Shown: positions 6,798 through 15,390, numbered from the stretch's first letter. The stretch: DNA of 34,460 bases from JAEYZS01 sp964469265 (GCA_964469265.1 CAYXYF010000024.1:1-34460); one strand, 5' to 3'. Made by a program: numbers and translations. The notes: a model not told the origin generated them from the letters alone.

Positions 6798-8930
6798 TTA
6801 AATGGCTACTTCAAAATCACGTACTCCAGCAATAATTGCTTCAGATACTTGCTTCCTGATTTCGCCCATTCCTTCTTTTAAATTTGTGGTGTTGATGTTT
6901 AATTCTTTAACTAAATTCTCTATGCGCACATCGATGCGTTTTACTTCTCCAGCTCCGGATGTTCTTTCTTTAGTCTCGCCAGCTGGCTTGGTGTAGCCTT
7001 TTGGAGTTCCAAGGTTGGTAGTTGTTGTAACTGGAGCATCAGTGACAACTTCACCAGTAACTTCTTGAGCTGAGTTTTTTGAACCTTTACTTTCTACGCT
7101 CTGACCAATTAATTTTTCTGCTTGCGATTCTAACCCGCGGATGTATTCATATTTCTGGTCATTTGTCCACAAGTTCAAAGCTAACGCTGACTTAGATTTC
7201 GCCTCTTCAGCTTCTTTTAATAATTCTTTTGCTTTATCCTGCTTGATTTCTGCGGTTATCCGACTACGTATGTTTTTAATCAACATTTTTTGAACGCCAT
7301 CTAACTCTTTCGCTTTCATTATTTCAAGGTCGTAACCTTCTAATAAATCAGGGTATTTATTGGTGAGTTCTTCAACTAATTTCTTACGCTCCTCTGTTCC
7401 TGGATTAGTAGCCTTTAATTGTTTGAATAACAGGTCCAATTCAACTCGTTCATCAACCATGGCTGCGTTAACTCGCTTGGTAACTTCAGCATTAATCTTT
7501 TGTGATGCTGTAGATTTATCAAATGCTTTTGAAGCTGCATAAACTCCAGCGGCCAATAATGCTACAGCTCCGATAACTAATCCAATCGGGTTTGCCATTA
7601 ATGCAGCATTCCATAGCCATTGCGCTGCTGTTATTGTTTTAGTGGCAACACTTGCGCCAACTTTAGCCACAGTTGACATGGTTGTCATTAGTCCGGCTCT
7701 TCCTTCAGCAGTTGCTAAAGTCATTACTGCAGACTTGGCCATGTTTGCAATTGGCGTAAAACTCACTAAGGTTTGACCAACTTCTGTTAATGGCCCCAAG
7801 TAAGCCGTTAAACCACCAGTGCTTTCAAAGAAGGATATTTTGACATCATCAATGTTAGCTTGCATTCGTGCTAATTTCTCAGCAGTAGATTCCATTACGA
7901 TATTGGCTTGCGCTTGAGCACCGCCAACTTTACCAATCACTTTTGATAATTCGTCCTGAGCATCTACAGAATCCAATAAGATATTTGCAGCTGCTGCGTT
8001 TTCAACTCCGAAAACTTGCGCCATTACGGTTGCATCACCTTGCGCTTTTTTCAATTCACGCAAACGATCGGTAAATGGAATTGCCGTATTGGAAACGACT
8101 TTCATGTCTACACCTAAAGCGCGAAGTTTCTCTGCAGCTGCTTTCGGGATCACATCTTCACCAGCCATTTTTCCAAGAACGTTTCGCAAAGCCATACCAG
8201 CTTCCGAACCTTCTTTACCACCTTCCGCCAATGCTTGTATCGCTGAATTGGCTTCAATGAAACTTACTTTAGCTTGCTTGGCGGCAACTCCTGAGACTTT
8301 TAATGCAGCAGATATCTGTGGAACCTCAGCCGCGCCCTCTTGTGCTGCGTTGGCCATGACATCCATCATCTTGGTCATTTCTGCAGCTGCTACTTTTGGC
8401 TTTGTTAAATCAACTCCAAATTGTAAGGCTGCAGTGGTCAAGGCATCAACTGCACCCACGGCATCGTTGCTCATGGTTTTGGAAAGAACTTGAACATTCT
8501 TTTCCATCGCATCAAGTGCAACTTGATCTTCTGCAATTGAAGGACCCAAGCGTCCTAAGATAGTTTTGTACGTGTTGAGAGATTGTGCAGCGTTACCACC
8601 AAACTCTTTTGCTGATGCACGTGCCTTTTCTCCAAGTTTGTCAAGGTCGGCTCCAGTGGTTCCGGTTAACGCTGATAATTCCTTCAGCGAAGTATTAAAA
8701 GTAAGTCCAGGACCGTTTAAATCTTGGAAACCTTGATTAAGAGATTCCAGGTTCTGTTGGAAAGCAGCTAAAGAAACATTCTTTAAGGATTGCTCAATTT
8801 TGGATAAAGATTTAGAAGCAGTATCTTGAAACGCTGAAGCGGACTCTGAGTTACCCTCAAAGCCTGCTTTCATTTTCGTCAGAATATCAATGATATTCCC
8901 TTTTGCGTTTATGTGAACTTCTTCTTCCAT
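6798..8930 (-). CDS. Tail tape measure protein
   Basis: 710 residues, the longest protein of the tail block. The N-terminal 300 residues are Ala-rich and helical with KELSALTGTTGADLDKLGEKARASAKEF, typical of the TP901 tape-measure family. A hydrophobic stretch near residues 435-465 (ALMANPIGLVIGAVALLAAGVYAA) is the membrane-interacting segment found in most tape measures, and a charged helical tail follows. It lies directly after the tail assembly chaperone pair, whose second stop (8932) is one base from this start (8930). At about 1.5 angstrom per residue it predicts a tail near 105 nm. Confidence 0.9.
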   Translation of the reverse strand: MEEEVHINAKGNIIDILTKMKAGFEGNSESASAFQDTASKSLSKIEQSLKNVSLAAFQQNLESLNQGFQDLNGPGLTFNTSLKELSALTGTTGADLDKLGEKARASAKEFGGNAAQSLNTYKTILGRLGPSIAEDQVALDAMEKNVQVLSKTMSNDAVGAVDALTTAALQFGVDLTKPKVAAAEMTKMMDVMANAAQEGAAEVPQISAALKVSGVAAKQAKVSFIEANSAIQALAEGGKEGSEAGMALRNVLGKMAGEDVIPKAAAEKLRALGVDMKVVSNTAIPFTDRLRELKKAQGDATVMAQVFGVENAAAANILLDSVDAQDELSKVIGKVGGAQAQANIVMESTAEKLARMQANIDDVKISFFESTGGLTAYLGPLTEVGQTLVSFTPIANMAKSAVMTLATAEGRAGLMTTMSTVAKVGASVATKTITAAQWLWNAALMANPIGLVIGAVALLAAGVYAASKAFDKSTASQKINAEVTKRVNAAMVDERVELDLLFKQLKATNPGTEERKKLVEELTNKYPDLLEGYDLEIMKAKELDGVQKMLIKNIRSRITAEIKQDKAKELLKEAEEAKSKSALALNLWTNDQKYEYIRGLESQAEKLIGQSVESKGSKNSAQEVTGEVVTDAPVTTTTNLGTPKGYTKPAGETKERTSGAGEVKRIDVRIENLVKELNINTTNLKEGMGEIRKQVSEAIIAGVRDFEVAI

Positions 8931-8931
8931 C

Positions 8932-9174
8932 TTATCTGATCAATGCACTGAGTACTTTTGTGAGTGATTGTTGTAACCTGCTGTCCAAAGCTTCTTCAAT
9001 GGTCTGCCTTCGTATTTCCTGAAGGAACAGCGCCTCTTGTCCAAGCTTTGTAAATTCTTCCACTGAGAGCTTATAAGGATTGACCTGAAAAGCCTGCCGT
9101 ATGAAGGCTCCAACCCTACGAACTTCGTGGATCTTATTTGTTGTACTTATGAGATTGGAGCCTAAAGCTTTTCC
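8932..9174 (-). CDS. Tail assembly chaperone, C-terminal extension read in the -1 frame
   Basis: An open stretch of 81 codons without a usable ATG runs from the end of the preceding gene to TAA at 8932-8934, one base before the tape-measure start. It encodes KIHEVRRVGAFIRQAFQ, NPYKLSVEEFTKLG and a basic helical end. The first gene stops at 9162-9164 in the other frame, and this frame is exactly -1 to it. Its own upstream stop is about eight codons before the candidate shift site. In lambda (G/GT) and most tailed phages the two chaperone genes upstream of the tape measure are joined by -1 frameshifting, so this is read as the T-like domain. The fusion would be about 315 residues. Confidence 0.75.
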   Translation of the reverse strand, partial: GKALGSNLISTTNKIHEVRRVGAFIRQAFQVNPYKLSVEEFTKLGQEALFLQEIRRQTIEEALDSRLQQSLTKVLSALIR

Positions 9175-9875
9175 ACCGCTGAGGTGAAGGTTCTAAAGAG
9201 CCTCAAAGATGCCAAGTAGGCTGAGAAACGAATTTCATCTGTTCCTTTCAATAACGCTTCGTCTCCGGAAATCCAACATTCTTGCAAGAAGATAGTTCCG
9301 CGTGCAATTGGATCATTGGCCGTGTCTGCTTTCTCCAAATCTTCAAAATTGGGTTTCATTAGAATTGCAACAAGTTGCACTGGATCTTTCACTTCAGATA
9401 CAACGCTATCTGTTTTATTGTTTTCAATCGCGTTCAATCGCGCTAGCTTTTCAGCAAAGGTTTCAACAAACACGGTCAATCTTCTTACCTCACCATCAGC
9501 TTTTACACGCTCCAGTTTATCTGCAGGCACATCTTTTAAAATCGCTTCAGTAACTGAAATGTATTCCAATTTACTTTCGTAGGTTTCAAACAAAGTACCC
9601 ATTTTTAAAGCTGCCGATTTTTGCAATTCAGCATCTGTTTTGATTCGTGCATCACCATCGAGCCAGCAGTCATTCAGTTGGCAAACTCCAATCTTCAATT
9701 CATCACTTCCACCAACTTGCGAGGATGATACGATGTCGTTTAATTTTGGATGGCGGACAATACAAAATATTGCAGGTCGCGAAGGATCTGGTGTAATCTT
9801 GTGAAGTGATCCGTGTTCTTTTTTCCACTGTTTGATTTTTGCCTCAGTTGGCATTTGATAAGTTGAGTGTGACAT
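9162..9875 (-). CDS. Tail assembly chaperone (G-like, zero-frame product)
   Basis: 237 residues, between tail tube and tape measure, the fixed position of the chaperone gene. The protein contains two copies of one domain: residues about 34-98 (CQLNDCWLDGDARIKTDAEL then LKMGTLFET) and about 166-230 (LQECWISGDEALLKGTDEI then LASLRLFRTF). The two copies are joined by a basic helical linker. Internal duplication is not something I know from Mu gp41 or lambda G. The gene ends in a candidate slippery site leading to the extension at 8932-9174. The role would be coating the tape measure during tail assembly. Confidence 0.7.
   Translation of the reverse strand: MSHSTYQMPTEAKIKQWKKEHGSLHKITPDPSRPAIFCIVRHPKLNDIVSSSQVGGSDELKIGVCQLNDCWLDGDARIKTDAELQKSAALKMGTLFETYESKLEYISVTEAILKDVPADKLERVKADGEVRRLTVFVETFAEKLARLNAIENNKTDSVVSEVKDPVQLVAILMKPNFEDLEKADTANDPIARGTIFLQECWISGDEALLKGTDEIRFSAYLASLRLFRTFTSAVEKL
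9168..9174 (-). promoter_or_regulatory. Candidate -1 ribosomal frameshift site GGAAAAG
   Basis: On the minus strand the zero frame reads GTG GAA AAG CTT TAG; slipping back one base gives GGA AAA GCT TTA and continues into the 81-codon open frame. The A-AAG tetramer is an efficient shift signal in bacteria, and the preceding G-GAA allows partial re-pairing. The stop codon follows two codons later. A downstream stimulatory structure was not established by eye. Confidence 0.65.
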
Positions 9876-9896
9876 GTTTGTTGAGTTTTAAAATGA

Positions 9897-10328
9897 TTAA
9901 ATACTATGAAACTTGATACCTGCGCAGATTAACTCCAACTTTACTTTTGCTGAAGTAGCTCCCTGTCCAATATCTCTGTTGTTGTTTGTAAACTCGCAGT
10001 TTTGAATAACATCAACAACCGTTGGTGAATTAAGTGTTGCTTTGTAGCTAACAATTATTTCGAATGGTGGAATGTTTGTGATATCTCCTAAAGATGCCTG
10101 TTGCATTCCTACGGCTTCAAACTGATACACTTCAATCGCTGGATTGTCGTACTCGTTGTTGCCATAACCACGGCCGATTGGTTCATCACCTGCGCCGTAG
10201 ATGTTTTCCTTTCCGCGCTTCACACCGTACGAAATCGAAGTGATGCCGGTAAGTGTTCTGCCTAGAATGTTCACTGAAATAGATGCCCATGCGTGCTGAA
10301 CACCATTTATAAAAATTGGTTGTGCCAT
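9897..10328 (-). CDS. Tail tube protein
   Basis: 143 residues, beginning AQPIFINGVQHAWASISVNILGR, with alternating beta-strands and the loop GAGDEPIGRGYGNNEY. The C-terminal part is CEFTNNNRDIGQGATSAKVKLEL. Size, beta content and place directly after the sheath gene match the tube proteins of Mu-like phages (Mu gpM). The product stacks as hexamers inside the sheath. Start is ATG 10328, five bases after the sheath stop. Confidence 0.75.
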   Translation of the reverse strand: MAQPIFINGVQHAWASISVNILGRTLTGITSISYGVKRGKENIYGAGDEPIGRGYGNNEYDNPAIEVYQFEAVGMQQASLGDITNIPPFEIIVSYKATLNSPTVVDVIQNCEFTNNNRDIGQGATSAKVKLELICAGIKFHSI

Positions 10329-10333
10329 ATTAA

Positions 10334-11545
10334 TTAGTTATTAGGGTTCTTAAAACCGATGTAATTCGTAATCGTTTCAGCAACTCCAGTTGGAACAATA
10401 GATACTTGAGTCATTAACTCAGAGGTTGCAAGGACATCTTGTGCAGGATCTATTTGAAATGGTGGAGTTGGTCCTTGTGTATCAGGGCCCGAAATTTCTC
10501 CAGCCTGAAACATTGGTTGAAGCGATTTGTTTCCTGCAGCTTCCATAACCGCAATGGTCGTTGGATCTACTTGCCCACTTTGCGTATCAATAAATACGGT
10601 TCCATTCACAAATGGCAACATGGCCACCCGAATTAAGCGCGCTACTTTGTTCCAGGTACGGTTCTTTTCAATGGTTGAATAATCATCCGTTGCAGTTGTA
10701 CAGGTATATGATCCGTTCATGTAGATACCTGGGTAATCTACGAAGTTTACGAAGTACAAGTAGCCATTGTCATCCAATGTCTCCAATTGCGTTGGAGTCT
10801 TGTCTTTTACCAAAATACCATTGATACGTGCTTTTAAGAAATCACCAGATAATAGGTTAAAAGCTCCAACCCATCCAATGTTCTCATTCACTTTTGCCAA
10901 TGAAACAACGCCCAAAGCTCTTCCAATGGAAGTGTGTTTTTGAGCCCAAGCACCTTTAGCATAGAATGCCTCGTTTTGACCAAGCATTACAGATACATGC
11001 TTAGACAATAATACCCGAGTGTCTGTAGTTCCATCCATTCCTAGACCTTCCAACACAATGTGAAGCGGTCTATCAACAGCCATACAGTGCTTTGCAAATA
11101 AATTTGCTTGCGTAATGGCAGCAGTCATTGCTACTTCATAATCAGCTGGAGCAACACTTGGATTGAATGCACCACTTAATTGCTTGATTTTACCATCTGC
11201 AAAGTTCACCAGGTTAATTGCTGATGTTGCCAATGTTGGTGTAAACATCTCAACAAATGTTGCAGTTTGCGCTGTCAACTGAATATAAAGCGTTCCGGTT
11301 GGATTGGCTTCAAAAAACTCTTTGATTGGTTGATACACCTGAACTGATCCAGCAATATCATACGCTTCATTTATTCCGAAAATATTGGCTTCAATTGCTG
11401 CGCCCAATTTGTAAACGTTGTTGATCACATACGTCTGTCCCAAAGTTGGGGCAGGCGCTTGAATGATCATACCTGAAATAGCATCACCGGCTTTGGCTCT
11501 GATACCAATTCCACCGGATTGCTGTATGTTAATTACTTTTCCCAT
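10334..11545 (-). CDS. Tail sheath protein, DUF2586-like
   Basis: 403 residues. It begins KVINIQQSGGIGIRAKAGDAISG and contains GKWAQKHTSIGRALG-like core (AWAQKHTSIGRALGVVSLAK), the domain GYLYFVNFVDYPGIYMNGSYTC and WNKVARLIRVAMLPFVNGTVF, as in DUF2586/gpL-type sheath proteins of Bacteroidota phages. It defines the tail as contractile. It is followed directly by the tube gene. The segment DPTTIAVMEAAGNKSLQPM in the C-terminal domain fits the region that interacts with neighbouring subunits in known sheaths. Confidence 0.8.
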   Translation of the reverse strand: MGKVINIQQSGGIGIRAKAGDAISGMIIQAPAPTLGQTYVINNVYKLGAAIEANIFGINEAYDIAGSVQVYQPIKEFFEANPTGTLYIQLTAQTATFVEMFTPTLATSAINLVNFADGKIKQLSGAFNPSVAPADYEVAMTAAITQANLFAKHCMAVDRPLHIVLEGLGMDGTTDTRVLLSKHVSVMLGQNEAFYAKGAWAQKHTSIGRALGVVSLAKVNENIGWVGAFNLLSGDFLKARINGILVKDKTPTQLETLDDNGYLYFVNFVDYPGIYMNGSYTCTTATDDYSTIEKNRTWNKVARLIRVAMLPFVNGTVFIDTQSGQVDPTTIAVMEAAGNKSLQPMFQAGEISGPDTQGPTPPFQIDPAQDVLATSELMTQVSIVPTGVAETITNYIGFKNPNN

Positions 11546-11570
11546 TTTGGAATAGATTTAAAAGTGATTA

Positions 11571-12059
11571 TTATGCTTGTGGTGAATCTGCACCTGCAGT
11601 TCCTACTGGCGTGTAATCTTCATCAGATTCGTCAGAACCTTCCTTAGATCCTTCAGCCAATTTCAAAGCTTCAGCAGTTGCCACTTCTTTAGCTTCCTCT
11701 GCAGCAAGAAATTTTTCAACTTCAGCAATTAGAACTTTCGTTCCTTGGTTTTTACGTGTTGTAACAACTAAACCTTTTGAAGCTGCGAACTCAACGATGT
11801 CAGCAAACTTTCCATCCATCCATTCTTTCGATGTAGATTCAGTTGCTTTGATTGTTTTTTCTACTTTATGAGACTTTTCAAATTCAACACGTGTTAACTC
11901 TTCGTGCGTTTGTTTGAACTCTTTGCAGTGGCTAGCTGCGTAATTTTCGTTTGCTTTCAAGAAAACATTACCGTCTGAAGTAACAATGATTGCTTCTTCT
12001 TTTGGATAGGATTCGAAAACGGATGCTACTTGTGCAGCATCATATTTGATATTTCCCAT
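11571..12059 (-). CDS. Head/tail-region protein with SAP/HeH-like segment
   Basis: 162 residues. The first 75 contain SVFESYPKEEAIIVTSDGNVF, a short alpha/beta motif. Residues about 80-120 (EWMDGKFADIVEFAASKGL then TKVLIAEVEKFLA) form a helix-extended-helix pattern like SAP/HeH domains, which bind DNA or partner proteins. The C-terminus is acidic (GSDESDEDYTPVG). It lies between the lysis candidates and the sheath, where Mu encodes small neck proteins. Function unknown; possible head-tail joining or capsid decoration. Confidence 0.45.
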   Translation of the reverse strand: MGNIKYDAAQVASVFESYPKEEAIIVTSDGNVFLKANENYAASHCKEFKQTHEELTRVEFEKSHKVEKTIKATESTSKEWMDGKFADIVEFAASKGLVVTTRKNQGTKVLIAEVEKFLAAEEAKEVATAEALKLAEGSKEGSDESDEDYTPVGTAGADSPQA

Positions 12060-12093
12060 TTTTACTGTGATTTAAGTGTGATTTAAGTATTGT

Positions 12094-12432
12094 TTAATTT
12101 TTCATTGTTCGTAACTTTCCTAGATCCTTCTCCAGGAGATTGACTTTACTTAATAATGATTTATTTTGCTTTAGTAATTCCGAGTTCTGAGAGAGAATCA
12201 TATCCATTTGAAGCTTCATGCTAGATATGATTTCGTCTCTTTGTTTTAATTGAGCTACAAAATCTTCAGCAAGTTTTCGCCAAATTTCAATTGCTTTTTC
12301 AGTGTTGTCTAGTTCGCTTGCTTTGGTTTCTGCTACTGCTTTTTTTCGACCAAAAACAAACGCAACTGATGATGATACGATTGCGATTAAAGGACCAATC
12401 ACATACAACAGCCATAATTCTAATTGACTCAT
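12094..12432 (-). CDS. Membrane-anchored coiled-coil protein, holin/spanin candidate
   Basis: 112 residues. A single membrane segment spans residues 5-27 (LWLLYVIGPLIAIVSSSVAFVFG). A basic stretch (RKKAV) and a long coiled coil to the end (about residues 37-110, with heptads such as NSELLKQNKSLLSKVNLLEKD) follow. It overlaps the amidase gene by four bases. One membrane helix plus cytoplasmic or periplasmic coiled coil next to an amidase suggests a lysis role, as holin partner or Rz-like i-spanin. Topology is not determined by eye, so the assignment is inferred from context. Confidence 0.5.
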   Translation of the reverse strand: MSQLELWLLYVIGPLIAIVSSSVAFVFGRKKAVAETKASELDNTEKAIEIWRKLAEDFVAQLKQRDEIISSMKLQMDMILSQNSELLKQNKSLLSKVNLLEKDLGKLRTMKN

Positions 12433-13091
12433 ACTTTCTCCATTTTTTGAATGGCATTCACAATTGCTTGTGCAATCCTGTCTTGGACTTTTGAGTCCAT
12501 TAACATTTTACATTCTTTTTCATTAGAGTGAAACATGGTTTCAAAAAGCATTGAAGCGTATGCCTTGGAACTGATAATGGTAAAATTCTCTTCTCTGTCT
12601 GGGTCACCATCTCGGCTGTCCATTCTACCTCTTAATTCAGGAAACAAGGCTTTGTACTCATTAAAGAGTATTGTTGCCAGTGGATCACTTTCGTTTTGCC
12701 CGGGCGATGTAAACACTTCATATCCGTGTGCGGTTGGTGATGCTGCTGCATTGCTGTGAATTGAGATTAAAACGCCTGGCTTATTACTTGAACTAATAGC
12801 TCTTTTAGCTCTCGTTACTCTCGTTGTCAATGAAACATCCTCCCATTCTGAAGGTGTAACTGTGTAAACAAATGAAATGCCTAATGCTTTCAGTTTTGCT
12901 CCAACCTTACCAGCAATCTCACGATTACCAACACCTTCATAATAAACGGAACCGTCTGACCAAATCGGGGATCTTTTCCCGGGAGTTACATACTTTTTAG
13001 TTGCAGGATTGATTCCTCCATGCCCTGCGTCTATGATATATATTCTCTTACTCATGATCTTCTTATTAACGGTTCCGTTTTCTTCACTCAA
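12429..13091 (-). CDS. N-acetylmuramoyl-L-alanine amidase (endolysin)
   Basis: 220 residues of the Amidase_3 family. The zinc ligands and catalytic residue are visible: H24 in DAGHGG, E52 in YYEGVGN, H112 in SIHSNAA and E184 in LFETMF. The enzyme cleaves the bond between muramic acid and the L-Ala of the peptide stem and would lyse the cell at the end of infection. There is no signal peptide, so it needs a holin, for which the overlapping membrane gene is a candidate. M13 (13055) is an alternative start that keeps the whole domain; it follows AAGAAGATC. The location inside the capsid-tail cluster differs from Mu, where lysis genes precede the terminase. Confidence 0.9.
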   Translation of the reverse strand: MSEENGTVNKKIMSKRIYIIDAGHGGINPATKKYVTPGKRSPIWSDGSVYYEGVGNREIAGKVGAKLKALGISFVYTVTPSEWEDVSLTTRVTRAKRAISSSNKPGVLISIHSNAAASPTAHGYEVFTSPGQNESDPLATILFNEYKALFPELRGRMDSRDGDPDREENFTIISSKAYASMLFETMFHSNEKECKMLMDSKVQDRIAQAIVNAIQKMEKV

Positions 13092-13101
13092 CTATGAAAT
13101 A

Positions 13102-14127
13102 CTATGCTGCTACACTGTAGATTGCACCAATTGCTTTGTTTCTCAATGGAGCTGAAAGCGCTCTTTGTTGGAAACCAAACATATCACCGCGTAATTCAGG
13201 ATCTTTCTCTTTCGAGAACATGTCCGCTGTACCTTGACACTTCATAACTTCGCGGTTATGCCATACTACTGATGCTACTGCATCTGTTGCTGGAGCAGCT
13301 GCTGCATTCCATGCTACTTTAGCACCTGTCGTTTTGTTGTATCTTGGTAAATCCAAATCGGCAACGATGTAGATTTTGAATCCGTAGATCATACCTTTGT
13401 CCATCATTTTGTTATACAGAATTAAATCTGCATTGTCCAAATCCTCTTCGTGGGTAGATGATAAAGCAATGATTCTTCCATCCTGTGGGATTCGTGCTTG
13501 GTCAAATCTTCGTTTCATTTTACGCAAATCAGCAAATGTTAAGCGCTTGCGACCAGTTCCATCATCTGTTCCTGACGTTGTTAACTTAGGTGTGAAAGTC
13601 GTGTCTGTTGCTGGAGCAATGTTGAACAATGCACGTTGAAAAAACCACATACGTAAAGAGTTGATGTGTCCTGCTAAAAGTGATTTTCTTTTGTCGTAGC
13701 TCAACTCAGCAGTTTCAATGTTCTTGATCAAACTGTTCTCAGTGTCCAAAGTGTCTAACTCCAAAGCGATTGGAACATCCGTTCTTTGCGTGTAGGTAAT
13801 AGGTCCTGCGCTATTAACAAAAACAACTGGGTCAATACCTGCCTCGGCTAAATTGATTTTGTCGTTGTCAACAAATGGAGATAAATCCACAAACTCGGAC
13901 ATCAATCCATCATCGGCATAAAAACCTTCCATTAAGTCTGGAAGCCAGACTTCTTTGTTCAATCCTACCATTGCAACGCCCGATGCGTTGTTAGCGATAG
14001 AAAGAATCGCTACTACTGTTGCACCTCCACCAAGAGTTGCAGCCGTGACTCCGAATGGCGTTATAACTGCCAAAGCGAAAAGCATAACGGTTAATAAACC
14101 GTAACTTAATTTTGAAATATTTTTCAT
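13102..14127 (-). CDS. Major capsid protein with signal-peptide-like N-terminus
   Basis: 341 residues. From about residue 55 the protein reads as a HK97-type major capsid protein of Mu-like phages: NKEVWLPDLMEGFYADDG, then a central region with RIIALSSTHEEDLDNADL, FKIYIVADLDLPRY and a C-terminal GFQQRALSAPLRNKAIGAIYS. The gene follows the head protease as in Mu. The first 30 residues (MKNISKLSYGLLTVMLFALAVITP) have a basic start, a hydrophobic core and an Ala-rich end, as in a signal peptide, with a second hydrophobic stretch to residue 47. This would be odd for a protein assembled in the cytoplasm unless it is removed by the head protease. Confidence 0.8.
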   Translation of the reverse strand: MKNISKLSYGLLTVMLFALAVITPFGVTAATLGGGATVVAILSIANNASGVAMVGLNKEVWLPDLMEGFYADDGLMSEFVDLSPFVDNDKINLAEAGIDPVVFVNSAGPITYTQRTDVPIALELDTLDTENSLIKNIETAELSYDKRKSLLAGHINSLRMWFFQRALFNIAPATDTTFTPKLTTSGTDDGTGRKRLTFADLRKMKRRFDQARIPQDGRIIALSSTHEEDLDNADLILYNKMMDKGMIYGFKIYIVADLDLPRYNKTTGAKVAWNAAAAPATDAVASVVWHNREVMKCQGTADMFSKEKDPELRGDMFGFQQRALSAPLRNKAIGAIYSVAA

Positions 14128-14152
14128 TTTAAAATAGATTTTGATTTGTGAA

Positions 14153-14596
14153 TTAATCTAATTTGATACCTGCGGCTTCACAAAGTCCTTTGTATCTTTC
14201 AGGGTCTGTTGCCTTCATGGCCAACAATCCTTTCGTGTCTTTTTTACGCCAATCTGCGTGTGTCCACTTGTCACTTCCATCAGCTTCCGTGGTGCTGGTT
14301 ACTTTTTGTTTGTCAGTTAAAGAAGCTTTGCCCGGTACTTTGGCTAACATACGCTCAGTCAAATCGTAATTTGATTTTGCATCTGCCAAATAAGCTTCTT
14401 TCTCAGAGCCTAAGATTTTACCTGATGCAATTGCGTCCGTGATCAACTTTTCTGCTTTTGCAGTTTGTTCGCTGACTCTCTTGGCTTCCATATCTGCCAT
14501 TTTTTGATTAGATGCAGCAATTGCCGCATTAATCTCTTGGTCTGTTGCCTCAGGCGTCAATCCAAGAATCGTTAATGATTCTGCGCTAATTTTCAT
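14153..14596 (-). CDS. Possible nested scaffold protein (Mu gpZ-like)
   Basis: An in-frame ATG at 14594-14596 inside the protease gene, just after the Pro/Lys linker, would give a 147-residue helical protein starting MKISAESLTILGL. Its composition is Ala/Glu/Lys-rich. In Mu the scaffold gpZ is produced from an internal start in gene I in the same way. The sequence upstream of the ATG (AAGTAGAA) is purine-rich. Independent translation is inference. Confidence 0.4.
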   Translation of the reverse strand: MKISAESLTILGLTPEATDQEINAAIAASNQKMADMEAKRVSEQTAKAEKLITDAIASGKILGSEKEAYLADAKSNYDLTERMLAKVPGKASLTDKQKVTSTTEADGSDKWTHADWRKKDTKGLLAMKATDPERYKGLCEAAGIKLD

Positions 14597-15259
14597 TTCT
14601 ACTTGATTTTTGGGTGTAATTTTTGGTTTATTTTTAGGAGTTAATTCCGCGGTCGGTTCTTCTTCCTCCTCATCTTCTTGATCGTATTGTGCAAAAAGTT
14701 GAGCGGTTAGTTTTAAATCTTGGTATGCTGCCATTTCGGGCATTTCTGCATCTATAGGGTCAATCACTTCATCGATTAAACGCGCTTCAAGTGCTTCGTC
14801 GGCAGTGAACCAATTGTCGCCGTTCATCCATTCTTTAAGGTCAGCGGCTTTCTTACCAGTGCGCGCTCCTAGACGTTTGATAAAATCAGTTTCCATTGCT
14901 CGTAATACCTTAGCAATGCTTTCAAAAGACTTGGCATTTCCTCTTTGTGTGCCTGATGGTGCGTGAATCATAATGAAGGCGTTGGATGCCATTTTCACAG
15001 TTGCACCGGCAGTCATAATGATAGACATCATTGAAGCTGCCAAACCATCAATGATGATGGTGGTTTCAGTTTTGGAAGATGCAATTAGGTTAAAGATTAG
15101 ATTACCATCGATGACAGATCCTCCAGGTGAATGAACATGAATCGTTACAGGTTCTTTTTTAGCAAGCAATGCTTTTAATGAGCTCACGATGTAAGGGCCA
15201 TCACCATCCCAGATTGTTCCGTATAACTTAACCTCTTGACCGTCTATTTCTGCATACAT
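14153..15259 (-). CDS. ClpP-type head maturation protease with C-terminal scaffold
   Basis: 368 residues from ATG 15259. The frame continues 23 codons upstream to a TTG at 15328, but the ATG begins the conserved domain. ClpP-like motifs: HSPGGSV for the substrate groove, nucleophile Ser76 in GLAASMMS, His99 in MIHAPSG and a likely Asp148 in GDNWFTADEA. A low-complexity linker (DEEEEEP, then PKNKPKITPKN) connects to a helical C-terminal region that should be the scaffold. Mu gpI has the same design, cutting the scaffold and capsid protein during head maturation. It heads the minus late block, opposite the terminase gene. Confidence 0.85.
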   Translation of the reverse strand: MYAEIDGQEVKLYGTIWDGDGPYIVSSLKALLAKKEPVTIHVHSPGGSVIDGNLIFNLIASSKTETTIIIDGLAASMMSIIMTAGATVKMASNAFIMIHAPSGTQRGNAKSFESIAKVLRAMETDFIKRLGARTGKKAADLKEWMNGDNWFTADEALEARLIDEVIDPIDAEMPEMAAYQDLKLTAQLFAQYDQEDEEEEEPTAELTPKNKPKITPKNQVEMKISAESLTILGLTPEATDQEINAAIAASNQKMADMEAKRVSEQTAKAEKLITDAIASGKILGSEKEAYLADAKSNYDLTERMLAKVPGKASLTDKQKVTSTTEADGSDKWTHADWRKKDTKGLLAMKATDPERYKGLCEAAGIKLD

Positions 15260-15390
15260 ACTGTTTGACTTTTGGAAATACTTTAGACTGCAAATCTCTA
15301 TGCTTTTCTCGGTTGAAACAAATTGCAATACCGTGGCAGTTACACTACAATACTTTGAAAGTCATTTATTTATACTGGCACGGATTAACT

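Noticed and set aside
8089..8493. Plus-strand frame of 134 codons
   Set aside because: Antisense to the tape measure gene; Ala/Ser/Thr-rich shadow of its regular codons.
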